From Spirochaetota bacterium (GTDB lineage: Bacteria; Spirochaetota; UBA4802; JAFGJZ01): 35,902 nucleotides of DNA. The position numbers and the translations under genes were made by a program. Positions 15,730-24,874 of this stretch are shown here, piece after piece; position 1 is the first letter of the stretch, and the number at the start of each line of letters is the position of its first letter. Location: assembly GCA_029554345.1 (NCBI GenBank), contig JAKPJF010000128.1, positions 1 through 35,902 of the forward strand. Reading direction: 5' to 3'. A model generated the notes under the pieces. That model ran no database searches, had not been told where the DNA came from, and saw only the letters and a list, made by a program, of their open reading frames with translations.

Positions 15730-16905
15730 TTACCGAAAGGCACCGCGCGAAGGCGGATTTCCGTAGGAATTTCCGTTGAAATCGACTGTGACTCCGGTAG
15801 AAATTCCGCTGTTTTTGCATGCTGATCCGCTCTGAAGATTCCAGTTTGAAGAAGCGTTAATGAATTGCGGATTGCTGCCGATTGAATTTGCGTCTGTTGA
15901 TGATGCCGAATTGAAAGCAGTGACTATGGCATAAGCCGTGCCGTTCCAGCCGATGATATTTCCGCCATTCTCATAGAAACAATTGTAATCGGATTGTATT
16001 GCTGGATTACTGCCGCAGTAAAGATAAGTATGCGAAGAGTTTGAAGAATAGAAAACATTGTTTTTCAGTATTCTTGTTCCGGTGCCGCATGTGCCGATAT
16101 AAAAAGACAATGCATTGTTGCTGAAGGTGTTGTTAATTATTTCAAAATTGCTTCCTGTCGCGACATTGTATGCTATTCCCTGTGCTCCCGAAGCATTCTG
16201 GTTTATAATAAGCGATGATTTCAATATCACCTTCAGTGAAGTTATTCCTGATAATCCGGCGCATTGTATTCCGTATTTATTTCCGCTTATTTTACAGCGT
16301 GAAATGTTCACAGTACCGGCTTCACCGCCGATATAAATCCCCGACGATTCGTTATTTTGTATGGTTGACCTGCTTATAGAAACTCCCGAAATACTTCCGG
16401 CATCTGTATCGGCTTTGATGCGGATACCGTGACCTTCGCTTCCCAGAGATGTCTCGGCGTTTGTGTTCCAGATTCTGAATTCTAAAGGTACGCCGTCTTC
16501 AAGAACAATCCCTGATCCGGTTTTTCCGGGAGTATAAGTCATGGTTTTTTTGTAGATGTTTCCGCTATGGTTTGTCCATCCGCTTTCTATTTTTGAACCT
16601 GAAAATACCGGAATAGAACCTGAACCGTATGCGTCAAAATTTATCGGATTGGAATCCGTTCCCGAAGATGTAAGTTCTAATGCGCCGTCATAGCTTTGAC
16701 CGCGCTTAAACATTACAGTGTCTCCCGGTTGAAGTTCCTGCGAGTTAACTCTTGCGATGCTTTTCCATGCATTTGATTCGGAATCTCCGCTGTTTGAATC
16801 ATTGCCTGAAGCGGAATCGACGTAGAAAAATCGTTCCGATGCGTCAGAACTTCCGCCGCCGCATGACAAAAACAATAAAAAAGATAAAATAAATATTTTT
16901 ATCAT
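15730..16905 (-). CDS. Right-handed parallel beta-helix lipoprotein
   Basis: The 391-residue protein has a lipoprotein signal (MIKIFILSFLLFLSC, Cys at residue 15) followed by a GGGSSD tether. Residues 27-65 (FYVDSASGNDSNSGDS...AWKSIARVN..ELQPGDTVMFKRG) are the N-terminal block typical of surface beta-helix proteins, often polysaccharide-binding or lyase-like. From about 165 on come PbH1-type coils (GVSISRSTIQNNESSGIYIGG, VNISRCKISGNKYGIQ, FEIINNTFSNNALSFYIG, TRILKNNVFYSSN). No catalytic residue set is recognisable. The join around LEFRIWNTNAETSLGSEGHGIRI looks abrupt, as if a segment present in relatives had been lost; this is a guess. GGAGA precedes the ATG. Confidence 0.82.
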   Translation of the reverse strand: MIKIFILSFLLFLSCGGGSSDASERFFYVDSASGNDSNSGDSESNAWKSIARVNSQELQPGDTVMFKRGQSYDGALELTSSGTDSNPINFDAYGSGSIPVFSGSKIESGWTNHSGNIYKKTMTYTPGKTGSGIVLEDGVPLEFRIWNTNAETSLGSEGHGIRIKADTDAGSISGVSISRSTIQNNESSGIYIGGEAGTVNISRCKISGNKYGIQCAGLSGITSLKVILKSSLIINQNASGAQGIAYNVATGSNFEIINNTFSNNALSFYIGTCGTGTRILKNNVFYSSNSSHTYLYCGSNPAIQSDYNCFYENGGNIIGWNGTAYAIVTAFNSASSTDANSIGSNPQFINASSNWNLQSGSACKNSGISTGVTVDFNGNSYGNPPSRGAFR

Positions 16906-16976
16906 GCGGTCTCCTTCGAATCAAATAAATGCTGTATAATCTGATATATTCTGAAAATAGCAATTACATTTTTGTC

Positions 16977-17789
16977 TCAAACTCCGCAGACTTTTGCAAT
17001 AAGCTTCATAAACAGTCTTTCAGGAAGCATGCGTCTCAGAAAGAGTGTATACCTCGTGGTGAAATCAGTTGTATAACGGAGACGTTTAGATCCGTCAGTC
17101 GCCGCTTTAAAAATTGTTTTAGCGTCTTTTGCGGGCTGATATCCCTTTTCGTAAGCTGCCGTCAGAAATTTATACCACGCTTTAAATGACGTACGGTATT
17201 CTTCAGGTATATTCATGCCGTCAGGATTTTTCATGTTTTTGTAAAGACTCGTTTTAACCATGCCGGGTTCGATAAGTTTGATCTTGACACCGGTATTTTT
17301 CAGCTCATAAAACATACACTCGCTCATTCCTTCAAGCGCCCATTTGGATGCGTGATAAAAACTCTGATGAGGGAATGTGGTTCTGCCTGCAACTGATGAA
17401 ACGTTAATTATTACACCTTTGCGCTGTTTGCGCAAAAACGGAAGGGCTGCTTTCATGACATTTGCTGTTCCGAAAAGATTTGTGTCTATAATGTCAGCCG
17501 CTTCCTGTTCTGAAGAAATTTCAAACGGCATGTTTAAATATATTCCGGCATTATTGACTAAAACTTCAAAACTGCCGAAATCATTCAGCGCGTTCTGAAT
17601 GAATTTCTCACATGAAGCTTTGTCTTTTACGTCGAGATGATAGCATTTGACGTTTGCAAGTTTTGTTAAAACTTCTTCCTTTTCGGGATTTCTCATTCCA
17701 GCCGCGACATTCCATCCTTTCTTCTGAAAAAGCAGAACTGTTTCTTTGCCGATACCGCTTGATGTTCCCGTAATTAGTACTGTTTTCAT
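16977..17789 (-). CDS. Short-chain dehydrogenase/reductase (classical SDR)
   Basis: A 270-residue NAD(P)-dependent oxidoreductase. The ATG at 17789 was chosen because AGGAGG lies just before it and TGTSSGIG begins at residue 7; a longer frame would run through the operator. Motifs: nucleotide-binding T7-G-T-S-S-G-I-G14, N79-N-A-G82, active-site Ser (INVSS, 131/132), and Y145-x-x-x-K149 in YHASKWALEGMSE. Residues after 155 (ELKNTGVKIKLIEPGMVKTSLY) form the family substrate loop. Substrate unknown. The tetR gene lies upstream on the same strand with a palindromic operator in the 45-base gap, so the repressor probably controls this enzyme. Confidence 0.9.
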   Translation of the reverse strand: MKTVLITGTSSGIGKETVLLFQKKGWNVAAGMRNPEKEEVLTKLANVKCYHLDVKDKASCEKFIQNALNDFGSFEVLVNNAGIYLNMPFEISSEQEAADIIDTNLFGTANVMKAALPFLRKQRKGVIINVSSVAGRTTFPHQSFYHASKWALEGMSECMFYELKNTGVKIKLIEPGMVKTSLYKNMKNPDGMNIPEEYRTSFKAWYKFLTAAYEKGYQPAKDAKTIFKAATDGSKRLRYTTDFTTRYTLFLRRMLPERLFMKLIAKVCGV

Positions 17790-17801
17790 TTTTCCTCCTA
17801 A

Positions 17802-17816
17802 ATGACCATTGGTCAT
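17802..17816. promoter_or_regulatory. Palindromic operator before the SDR gene
   Basis: ATGACCATTGGTCAT, a perfect 7-1-7 inverted repeat, lies 12 bases before the SDR start codon. A near-identical copy lies before the tetR gene, so it is the likely binding site of that TetR protein. Confidence 0.82.
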
Positions 17817-17834
17817 AAATGAAACAAATTTTTT

Positions 17835-18500
17835 TTAACTGTTTGATGCAATAAAACCTTTTATGTAGCACTCGCTGATATGGCGCATTAAATCGTAAAA
17901 GTTTCTGTCAAAAATCTCCATACCGGATTTCTTTGTGATTTTTTTTACCGTTTCCGAAGGGTTGGAGACTTTGAATGCTCCTATAGCGCATGTATATAGT
18001 GAGTTAATAATTATTATTCCGTTGCCTTTTTTTATTGTGTCTGATGTGTTTTCGATAAGCTCGGAAATTTCTTCCATTTCAGCCTTAACGTATTTTTTAA
18101 ACTGAAGGGCTTTATCGAAATCAATGTTCTGTTCGAGTGTGTCGTCGAGAATGGAAATGAGCTTGATGAAATTGTTTTTTTCTAGTGAAGAAATCAGAAT
18201 ATCGCATAGATTTTCCGTTGTAAGTTTTTTCCTGTCAGCGCATGAAGTTGAAATTAATTCCGTGAGATATATCTTCCAGTTTTCGATTTCTTTCTCCGCG
18301 ATCGAAAGAAATATTTCTTCTTTAGTCTTGAAATATATAAAAACAGTTCCCTTGGCTACACCGGCTTTTTTAGCGATTTTTTCTATCGTGATGCGCTCGT
18401 ATTTTTCGGTCTCAAAGAGCTTTCCGGCAGCGGATATTATCAACGCCGTTTTCTCGTTTTTTTGTTCGTCAGTTACTGCTCTTTTGAATTTTTTTGCCAT
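17835..18500 (-). CDS. TetR-family transcriptional regulator
   Basis: A protein of about 221 residues starting at MAKKFKRAV. An ATG three codons upstream (18509) is also possible; neither has a strong ribosome site, and the still longer GTG frame (18521) starts within the operator. The N-terminal helix-turn-helix ITIEKIAKKAGVAKGTVFIYFKTKEEIF (about 36-63) is the TetR signature. The C-terminal helical ligand and dimer domain (about 70-221) shows no family-specific sequence. Palindromes just upstream of its own gene and before the downstream SDR gene suggest that it represses both. The inducer is unknown; many such pairs respond to electrophiles or aldehydes, but that is analogy only. Confidence 0.9.
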   Translation of the reverse strand: MAKKFKRAVTDEQKNEKTALIISAAGKLFETEKYERITIEKIAKKAGVAKGTVFIYFKTKEEIFLSIAEKEIENWKIYLTELISTSCADRKKLTTENLCDILISSLEKNNFIKLISILDDTLEQNIDFDKALQFKKYVKAEMEEISELIENTSDTIKKGNGIIIINSLYTCAIGAFKVSNPSETVKKITKKSGMEIFDRNFYDLMRHISECYIKGFIASNS

Positions 18501-18513
18501 GAGACGCATTAAA

Positions 18514-18528
18514 ATGACCACCGGTCAT
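18514..18528. promoter_or_regulatory. Palindromic operator before tetR
   Basis: ATGACCACCGGTCAT (with an extra A/T pair, 18513-18529) differs from the operator before the SDR gene only in its centre. Its position right at the tetR start predicts autorepression. Confidence 0.8.
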
Positions 18529-18560
18529 TAGTCAAGCATCATTTAGATATTTTCTTGAAG

Positions 18561-18971
18561 TTAACTTAGCTCGTGTATGATATTTTTGATTTCATGCAGT
18601 GAATCGTTTCTTTCAAAAATGATTTTATAACCGTCGAGGAGAACTCTTTCTGTTTCCGTATCAAGGGGAAGTGTAATCCATTCGGTTGAGCATATATTTA
18701 ATTCGATTTCGGTTTGTCCGGAAAAGAATCTCAGTGTGTTTACGATTCCCCAATTTTCTTTTTCTATCACATCTGTTTCTGCAAATTGTTTTATCCAATT
18801 ATAATCGGAGAAATATTTCATCTCATCGGTTGTAATTACCATTATGTCGATATCAGACTTTTCGTGTTGTTTATTCCGCGCGTATGAACCGACAAGAAGA
18901 ACGGCAAGAATGTCGGTGTTCTTTTCTGCTAAAAGATTAAGTTTGTAATTTATAGCTTCAATTTCTGTCAT
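18561..18971 (-). CDS. Small nucleotidyltransferase-fold protein
   Basis: A 136-residue protein of the DNA polymerase beta-like superfamily. GSYARNKQHEKSDIDIMV (residues 28-45) gives the GS motif and metal-binding D40/D42 in SDID. A third acidic residue is likely in QTEIELNI (E88/E90). The length fits minimal nucleotidyltransferases such as MNT antitoxins or an aminoglycoside nucleotidyltransferase-like domain. No HEPN partner (as in MNT/HEPN modules) is next to it. It begins 11 bases after the GDYXXLXY gene stop and reads in the same direction, so it is probably the last gene of the DUF2157 transcript. Substrate unknown. Confidence 0.8.
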   Translation of the reverse strand: MTEIEAINYKLNLLAEKNTDILAVLLVGSYARNKQHEKSDIDIMVITTDEMKYFSDYNWIKQFAETDVIEKENWGIVNTLRFFSGQTEIELNICSTEWITLPLDTETERVLLDGYKIIFERNDSLHEIKNIIHELS

Positions 18972-18982
18972 GCCTGTGCCTA

Positions 18983-19528
18983 TTAATAAAACACAACTTC
19001 GCTGTCATTAACAAACAGCTGCGAAATTGCGCTGTTTCCTTTTGCGTCAACTGAAACTTCAACTGTTGTTGATTTCATATTGGATTCTATGTAATGGCCT
19101 TGATTCTGCGGTACAAAATAATCCTCCACGCCGTAGCGAATGGTGATGGAGTTGTCATACGCGTATTCAACTTTTCCGCGGATAACTGCCGGATAACGGC
19201 CTGATAGTGTTTTGATGTCGGAGCTGACTTCAGCCGCGTTGTAATACGGAGCGGATGCGTCCTTTTCAAGAGCGACGTAAATAGTCTGATCCATGCTGAA
19301 AGATGTGCCGGTCTTTACCTTCAGCTTTTCAGTATCTATGTTTGTGATTTCGTATCTGAGAATTACATAGTCGCCGCTGAAAAGACTCCTCGGATCTACG
19401 GGTATGCACTTGAGTAATATTTTTGTCCCTCCGGAGAGAAGTCTTTCCTGTTTGAAAATCATCGACCCGAGCACTGCAAGCTGTGCCGCTACCAGTATGA
19501 AGAATAATATTTTTTTATATTTTGTCAT
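18983..19528 (-). CDS. GDYXXLXY-domain protein
   Basis: A 181-residue protein with one N-terminal membrane segment (ILFFILVAAQLAVLGSMIF) and the signature GDYVILRYEI (residues 52-61) that names the family. An extracytoplasmic beta-rich domain follows, containing YPAVIRGKVEY and GVEDYFVPQNQGHYIE. These proteins are nearly always encoded beside or fused to a DUF2157 membrane protein, as here; the function of the pair is not established. The ATG overlaps the stop of the upstream DUF2157 gene by four bases, so they are translationally coupled. Confidence 0.88.
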   Translation of the reverse strand: MTKYKKILFFILVAAQLAVLGSMIFKQERLLSGGTKILLKCIPVDPRSLFSGDYVILRYEITNIDTEKLKVKTGTSFSMDQTIYVALEKDASAPYYNAAEVSSDIKTLSGRYPAVIRGKVEYAYDNSITIRYGVEDYFVPQNQGHYIESNMKSTTVEVSVDAKGNSAISQLFVNDSEVVFY

Positions 19529-21438
19529 ATCGTTTCACCTTTAATCATTTCAGCCGCTTTAATTTTGCGCGATAGCGAACGCCGTCTGTTTTCAAGAATA
19601 ATTCCGGCGGTTATGCCGATGAGACCCGTGCAAAGAAGAAATATCGAGCCGGACAGCATATCCCAGAACAGATCAAAATACCTCGTCAGTATGTGAAGCA
19701 CGAATGCGCAAACCATTATGTTAAGAAGCGCCTTTGACTGAATGACGGAACTGTAAAACATATATATAGAAGAAAAAATGACAAGCAGTGAATTGAATAG
19801 CATGGAATAAACAATCCACGAAGTGTCCGGACCTGCTATAAAAAGCGCAGTTAGAGTAAAGACTGAAACCAGCCCGGCGAGATAGACGATGATGCGGTTG
19901 TTCTTGAGAGTTTTGACGAGCCAAACGAAAAGGCCTGCCGCGATTACGGAAAAAAGAATTATCAATATTACAACAATTCTGTTCGCGCTGAAAATTGAAC
20001 GCTGTCCGATTATTTCAAACGAAGCGGCGTATACTGATATCCACATCATTGCCGCGCACAAAGCGTGAATGACAGCCGGAGAATATTTGACACCGCGTTT
20101 TTTCGCGAGGTTTTCGACGAGAACATTGAGAAGAAGGCAGACGACTGCAAAGATGATGAATCCTGCAAGATATGCTACTTTATATTTTTCTGAGATGAAA
20201 GCGTAAATTACGAAACCGAATCCTTTGACTATAATTGCCGAAAACGCAAAAATGTACGGGAGTATCGTATTGAAAATATCTTTCTTTTCTGCTGTGTGAG
20301 AATAATATAGAAAAAAGAAAAAGAGGGCAGCGATCACGCAGTGAAAGCTTATCATTCGAACCTGCAAATCTCCCATCGGCAGAAAAAATACAAGAGCCGG
20401 GAAAGCGCATGCAGCGGTTAAAAATTTAACGGGTTTTCCGCTTTTTCTTATCAGGTAAATCAATAAGGCGGATATTGCGATGAATGCGGTATAGATTGAT
20501 GAATATTTTATACTTACCCCGAATGACGCGAATATTCCGGCTTCGATTTTGCCGAAAGGCCATGACATGGCAAGAAAAGGTAATATAAATATCAGCCATC
20601 CTAAGACGGACATGAGGTAACTCACGGGCCTGAAAAGCTCTTTATCTCTGAAGTACGATCCGGCACAAAGAAGCATCGCTCCGAAAGGAAGATTTAATAG
20701 TCCTGCTTGAAAAATCATTACTTCAAAACTGGTTTTGTAAGAATAGCCTGGAATGACGGACTGATAATAATAAAATATAAGAAAGCAGAGCGACGCGATG
20801 ATGCCGGGTACATCTTTCAAGCGGATATATAAGAAAGCTGTCAATGCGATGAATAGTAAAAATAAGTAGGCAGGATTATCATATACTGCGAATTCCCAGC
20901 AGTTCCATATAAAAAAGAGAAGTGAGGCGATGTAGAGTCCGAAGCGTTCGCGCATGAGAGCCGCTATGAGAAAAACTCCCGCAGCCCATGCAAGAATTCC
21001 GTTTGTCGGATGAGCGCTGATGTGATAAATCTGCGCGACAAGCATAATCGCCGCGCCGTATGAAACCATACCGAGTACGAGAAGCGATCTTCCGATGAGG
21101 CGGCTTCGGTTTTCGCTGAAAAGATACCATGCTGATGCAGAGTAGCTTGCGATGACAAGAAAAAACACCTGGATGAGCTTAATGCTCGGCGGCATTTTCT
21201 TCCAGTTAGATGCATAAAATATAATTATTCCTGCGGTGAGGCAGAGAACGGCGAGACCCATGATTACAGAATTGAGATTGAGTGATTTTTTCGAAGATTT
21301 ATTTTTCTCGCGGGATTCTGCTTCGACGGCATAGAGTGATTCAATTTGATTCTGCTGCTCGTGTGAAATTATTCCCTGCTCGGTCCATTTGCGGACTTCG
21401 CTTATCAGTTCTCTGATGAAGAAAGAATTTTTTGCCAT
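19525..21438 (-). CDS. DUF2157/DUF4401 polytopic membrane protein
   Basis: The protein has about 637 residues. The start MAKNSFFIREL (ATG 21438, GGGGCGG just upstream) is preferred over an ATG six codons earlier. Residues 1-40 form the soluble DUF2157 head with KWTEQGIISHEQQNQI, then come about 14 hydrophobic segments (for example VIMGLAVLCLTAGIIIFY, then AAIMLVAQIYHIS, and near the end LLCTGLIGITAGIIL). The final GIILENRRRSLSRKIKA is basic and cytoplasmic. The ALxxGxxxFYASNWKKMPP segment matches the DUF2157 hallmark. Function unknown; co-occurrence with GDYXXLXY suggests an envelope role. It diverges from the gene at 21690 over about 250 AT-rich bases. Confidence 0.87.
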   Translation of the reverse strand: MAKNSFFIRELISEVRKWTEQGIISHEQQNQIESLYAVEAESREKNKSSKKSLNLNSVIMGLAVLCLTAGIIIFYASNWKKMPPSIKLIQVFFLVIASYSASAWYLFSENRSRLIGRSLLVLGMVSYGAAIMLVAQIYHISAHPTNGILAWAAGVFLIAALMRERFGLYIASLLFFIWNCWEFAVYDNPAYLFLLFIALTAFLYIRLKDVPGIIASLCFLIFYYYQSVIPGYSYKTSFEVMIFQAGLLNLPFGAMLLCAGSYFRDKELFRPVSYLMSVLGWLIFILPFLAMSWPFGKIEAGIFASFGVSIKYSSIYTAFIAISALLIYLIRKSGKPVKFLTAACAFPALVFFLPMGDLQVRMISFHCVIAALFFFFLYYSHTAEKKDIFNTILPYIFAFSAIIVKGFGFVIYAFISEKYKVAYLAGFIIFAVVCLLLNVLVENLAKKRGVKYSPAVIHALCAAMMWISVYAASFEIIGQRSIFSANRIVVILIILFSVIAAGLFVWLVKTLKNNRIIVYLAGLVSVFTLTALFIAGPDTSWIVYSMLFNSLLVIFSSIYMFYSSVIQSKALLNIMVCAFVLHILTRYFDLFWDMLSGSIFLLCTGLIGITAGIILENRRRSLSRKIKAAEMIKGETI

Positions 21439-21689
21439 GCCGCCCCGTTTCTGCATTGAATTGACTGTAATGCAGTGTGTATGTATTGGAATATAATATT
21501 TATATTTATTTTGCGTTTGTCCAGCAGTTTTTCAATAAGAAATTAGTCTGTTGAGAAAGTTTGAAATATTGATTGCATTTTGATTAAAAAATTCTTTTTA
21601 ATTATTACATGATCATATTGATAAATTGTTGGAAATATATGTATCCGGAAATTATTGGTTTGTTCAAAATATAATTGAAGGGAAACGGT

Positions 21690-22580
21690 ATGCAGGATAA
21701 GGAATATGCGGCATTTGGCCCATGGATTTATGAAATTGACGAAGAGCATCAAATGCCGCCGATTTTTAAAGAACATTTTACCCAGGATAATAATCATACC
21801 ATATTATTTAAAATACCCGTAAATATGGAAAGACGGAGTCTCAAGCCCGGAATGCGGATGTATGATTACGTTATCGGTGCATATTCCGATTACGTTTTCA
21901 TCATGAAAAGAAACGGGAATGATGTAGTATCGGAAAAAGTTTATTATTCTGAAATTGCCGCAATTGAAAATTCAATAGATATATTAAGAGGGACTTTCGT
22001 TATTTATTTGAATTCGGAATTATATTGTATCAACTATAATGCAGTTTCAAAGGACATCGTAGATAAGCTGGTTGAAATTGTCAGAATAAATTTGGTAGAA
22101 ACGGAAATTGATTTGTCTGATTGTAGTAAAAGCCTATCAGAATATAATCCAAGTATTGGTTTCAGTAATATATACGCATCGTTGTCAAAAAATGTTGAGA
22201 ATATCCGATTTGTTGCATATCAGCCTAAAAAAAGAATAACGCATAAAATAAAAAAAATATTCGATAGAGTTGCCGGTTTTATATTGCTTCCCGAACTGAC
22301 TGAATGGATGATGCTGGCCACTCCAAAAGATATTATTATTGTATCATGCGGAAAGAGTATAAATTTCAGGAATTTCCCGGTTCATAAAAGATCATATTTG
22401 CATGTGCCGTATAAGAGCATAACCGCAATAAGTGTTGAATATGATGAAAGCTATAAGGATGTTCTTCAGTATGAAGTTGTTGCCGGTAATAATAGTTTCA
22501 TTATAAAGACTAGTACGCAAAATTCTTGTATCAATGAATTGAATAATTTTATTGCAGTAATCAGGACACTTAATGCTTGA
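21690..22580 (+). CDS. Hypothetical protein, 296 residues
   Basis: I do not recognise this family. The ATG at 21690 with GAAGGGAAA upstream is preferred over an in-frame TTG at 21675. The sequence alternates short beta-strands (MYDYVIGAYSDYVFIMKR, GTFVIYLNSELYCINY, KSITAISVEYDE, YEVVAGNNSFIIKT) with a C-terminal helix (CINELNNFIAVIRTL). A central hydrophobic stretch (VAGFILLPELTEWMMLATPKDIIIVSC) may be a membrane hairpin or a buried helix. Two copies of a PH-like fold (about 40-140 and 200-296) would fit the strand-helix pattern, but this is a guess. The gene is AT-richer than its neighbours and lies upstream of the moxR operon, separated by about 200 bases. Confidence 0.65.
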   Translation: MQDKEYAAFGPWIYEIDEEHQMPPIFKEHFTQDNNHTILFKIPVNMERRSLKPGMRMYDYVIGAYSDYVFIMKRNGNDVVSEKVYYSEIAAIENSIDILRGTFVIYLNSELYCINYNAVSKDIVDKLVEIVRINLVETEIDLSDCSKSLSEYNPSIGFSNIYASLSKNVENIRFVAYQPKKRITHKIKKIFDRVAGFILLPELTEWMMLATPKDIIIVSCGKSINFRNFPVHKRSYLHVPYKSITAISVEYDESYKDVLQYEVVAGNNSFIIKTSTQNSCINELNNFIAVIRTLNA

Positions 22581-22729
22581 TTTCTTGCGGTGATTTTTTT
22601 TATGCTATTTGTTTGTCTATCCTGCCTGCCCTGAGTGAATATTCCTTTTTGAATTTAGTGTTACGCTTTGTATAAGTGCTGCAAATAAAATCTTGACTGC
22701 TGTTGAAATATGTCCTGATATTATTGTTG

Positions 22730-22735
22730 TATAAT
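22730..22735 (+). promoter_or_regulatory. Possible -10 element before the moxR operon
   Basis: A consensus TATAAT lies 47 bases before the GTG start. The best -35 (TTGAAA, 22703-22708) is 21 bases away, too far for a standard promoter, so the call is weak. Confidence 0.35.
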
Positions 22736-22781
22736 GAAAAAGTGTTGCGGCTGATCTTAACATGTTCGGGAGGAGATTCCT

Positions 22782-23711
22782 GTGGATGAAAAAATAACAA
22801 GGCTTATTAACAGCATTTCTCGGGTTTTTGTCGAAGATGAACCGGTTTGTGAAAACTGCATTCTTGCGCTTATTTCAGGGCTTCATGTTCTTATTGAAGA
22901 TTTTCCCGGAGTCGGAAAGACGACACTCGCAAGAGCCATTGCCGAAGCAAGCGGTCTTGATTTCGGACGAATTCAGTTTACGCCGGATATCCTTCCGGGA
23001 GATGTTCTCGGCATGAGTATGTGGGTTTCCGGAAAAAATGATTTTGTATTCAGGGAAGGACAATTGCATCATCAGATAATAATCGCCGATGAACTTAACC
23101 GGGCATCTCCCCGGACTCAGTCGGCGTTTCTTGAAGCGATGCAGGAAGAACGTATAACGGTAGACGGAGTTACGCATCTTCTTCCGTCTCCTTTTTTTGT
23201 TATAGCAACGCAGAATCCTGAAAATTTTTCAGGAACTTTCCCTCTTCCCGAAGCGCAGCTCGACAGATTCGGAATATCCCTTTCAATAAATTATCCGAAC
23301 ATTGAAAATGAAGTGCGTATTCTGAACACTTTTTGTGAATCAAATCTGATAAAAGCGGAAAAGATTACTTCCACGGATGAAATTATATCCATAAGGGAAT
23401 CAGTCAGGAAGATTCCGGTTTCTCAGAAGATATTTTATTACATAGCTGAAATAGTTTCAAAAAGCAGATCGCGCAATGACGTCAAGCTTGGACTTAGTCC
23501 GCGGTCGTCGCTTCATCTCCTGTATGCGTCGCAAGGCAGGGCATTTATGGAAGGAAGGGACTTCGTGATTCCTGAAGATGTTTTATATTCAGCTCCGATA
23601 GTATTGCCGCACAGATTAGTTCTTTCTCCTGACGCGCGTTTTTCCGGAATTACTCCGAAAAAAATTATTTCCGAAATTGTGTCTTCGGTAAAAATTCCGA
23701 CCGGATTATAA
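22782..23711 (+). CDS. MoxR-family AAA ATPase
   Basis: A 309-residue AAA+ protein. Walker A is G43-VGKTT (FPGVGKTTLARAIA), Walker B IIIADE (99-104) with ELNRASPRTQSAFLEAMQEERITVDG, sensor-1 ATQNP, and an LPEAQLDRF arginine-finger region; this matches MoxR exactly. A C-terminal lid domain follows from about 200. MoxR ATPases act as chaperones or assembly factors, usually with a DUF58 protein and often a VWA or transglutaminase protein, as in this operon. The start is a GTG with GGGAGGAG upstream. The stop is two bases before the DUF58 start. Confidence 0.95.
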   Translation: MDEKITRLINSISRVFVEDEPVCENCILALISGLHVLIEDFPGVGKTTLARAIAEASGLDFGRIQFTPDILPGDVLGMSMWVSGKNDFVFREGQLHHQIIIADELNRASPRTQSAFLEAMQEERITVDGVTHLLPSPFFVIATQNPENFSGTFPLPEAQLDRFGISLSINYPNIENEVRILNTFCESNLIKAEKITSTDEIISIRESVRKIPVSQKIFYYIAEIVSKSRSRNDVKLGLSPRSSLHLLYASQGRAFMEGRDFVIPEDVLYSAPIVLPHRLVLSPDARFSGITPKKIISEIVSSVKIPTGL

Positions 23712-23713
23712 TT

Positions 23714-24874
23714 GTGATAAGAATTAATTTCAGAGCGGCAATATTGTATCTGATTTCTCTTTCTCTGCTGTATCTGGCGGCTATGAGTTTTGCCGGCGCG
23801 GTTGCAGTTATATATTATGCCTTATTGTTTTTTCTTCTGATTTCTCTGGGGCTTTTTATTTTCAATTCACTCTCATTGCGCTTTATAGAAATATTTTCAA
23901 ATGAACATCCATTGAGAGGGGAAACTATTACCTATAAACTTGCCCTGTCCAATGAATATTTTTTGCCTATCGTAGAATTTTGTATCAAATTCAGAGAAAC
24001 GGCCGGAGCCGGAGAAAATTTCGAGAAGAAGATAAATTGCTTCATAGGCGGCAAAAAATATTTCGAGAAAGAATATTCTGTCATTAGCGAACATCGCGGA
24101 GTGTACGAACTGGGTATTGAACGCGCGGAGATCATGGATATGGCTGGAATACTTGCGTATTCGCCGAAGATTTTTTTTAGAACCTTTTATGTAAGGCCTA
24201 GAATTTTCCGCCCGGATAATACTGATTTTGCCGAAAGCCTTAAAGATTCAAGCGGCGGAAACTTTCACGGAGGTGCGGAAATAGATGATCAGTTTTCATC
24301 TATAGAAGAATATAGGGAAGGGATGGAAACTAAAAGAATATTCTGGAAGAAATATTTTTCTACGGGCAATATGTATGTCAAATTATTCCATGGGTCTTCG
24401 CGTAAAAGTATTGATGTATATGCGGATATGAGAAGATCGGATGCTCATGGATTCAGAACCAACGAGGATCTTATTCTTGAATCATTGCTTTCTGTTTCTG
24501 CTCATTTGCTGAAGAGCGGAACAAAATTTTCCGTTTATGCTGAAGGAGAAAAAGTTCTCGGAGAAAACTGCGGAATGAAACAGTTTGATAAATTTTATGA
24601 GTCGACTGTGTTTATTTCTTTTAACGGACAAATGTCGCCTTATGCGGGTATTCTTTCCGAAAGCAGAACGGGAATAGCAAAAGATGCGATAGTTATATCA
24701 TCCAGCAGTGATTATTTATGCGCGGATGTTCCTTATCCTGAAAAAATATTGATTCTATATGTTTCTGCAAATCCTCAACCTGAAGATGAAAGGTACTTGT
24801 CCGTGCTTGAATCAAGAGGAATCCGTGTAAAACTTATAAGCTCTTTTGAAGACATTTCAAAGGTCTTTCAATGA
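23714..24874 (+). CDS. DUF58 domain protein
   Basis: The 386-residue protein has an N-terminal pair of membrane segments (about 8-45) followed by a beta-rich stretch. The DUF58 motif EYREGMETKRIFWKKYFSTG (about 197-216), matching the family's R-x-Y-x-x-G-D...R-x-I-x-W-K-x-S signature, leads into VKLFHGSSRKSIDVYADM, a VWA-like strand. DUF58 proteins are encoded with MoxR ATPases and are probably their membrane-bound partners. A GTG start lies two bases after the moxR stop, and its last four bases (ATGA) overlap the next gene, so all three are translated as one coupled operon. Confidence 0.87.
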   Translation: MIRINFRAAILYLISLSLLYLAAMSFAGAVAVIYYALLFFLLISLGLFIFNSLSLRFIEIFSNEHPLRGETITYKLALSNEYFLPIVEFCIKFRETAGAGENFEKKINCFIGGKKYFEKEYSVISEHRGVYELGIERAEIMDMAGILAYSPKIFFRTFYVRPRIFRPDNTDFAESLKDSSGGNFHGGAEIDDQFSSIEEYREGMETKRIFWKKYFSTGNMYVKLFHGSSRKSIDVYADMRRSDAHGFRTNEDLILESLLSVSAHLLKSGTKFSVYAEGEKVLGENCGMKQFDKFYESTVFISFNGQMSPYAGILSESRTGIAKDAIVISSSSDYLCADVPYPEKILILYVSANPQPEDERYLSVLESRGIRVKLISSFEDISKVFQ

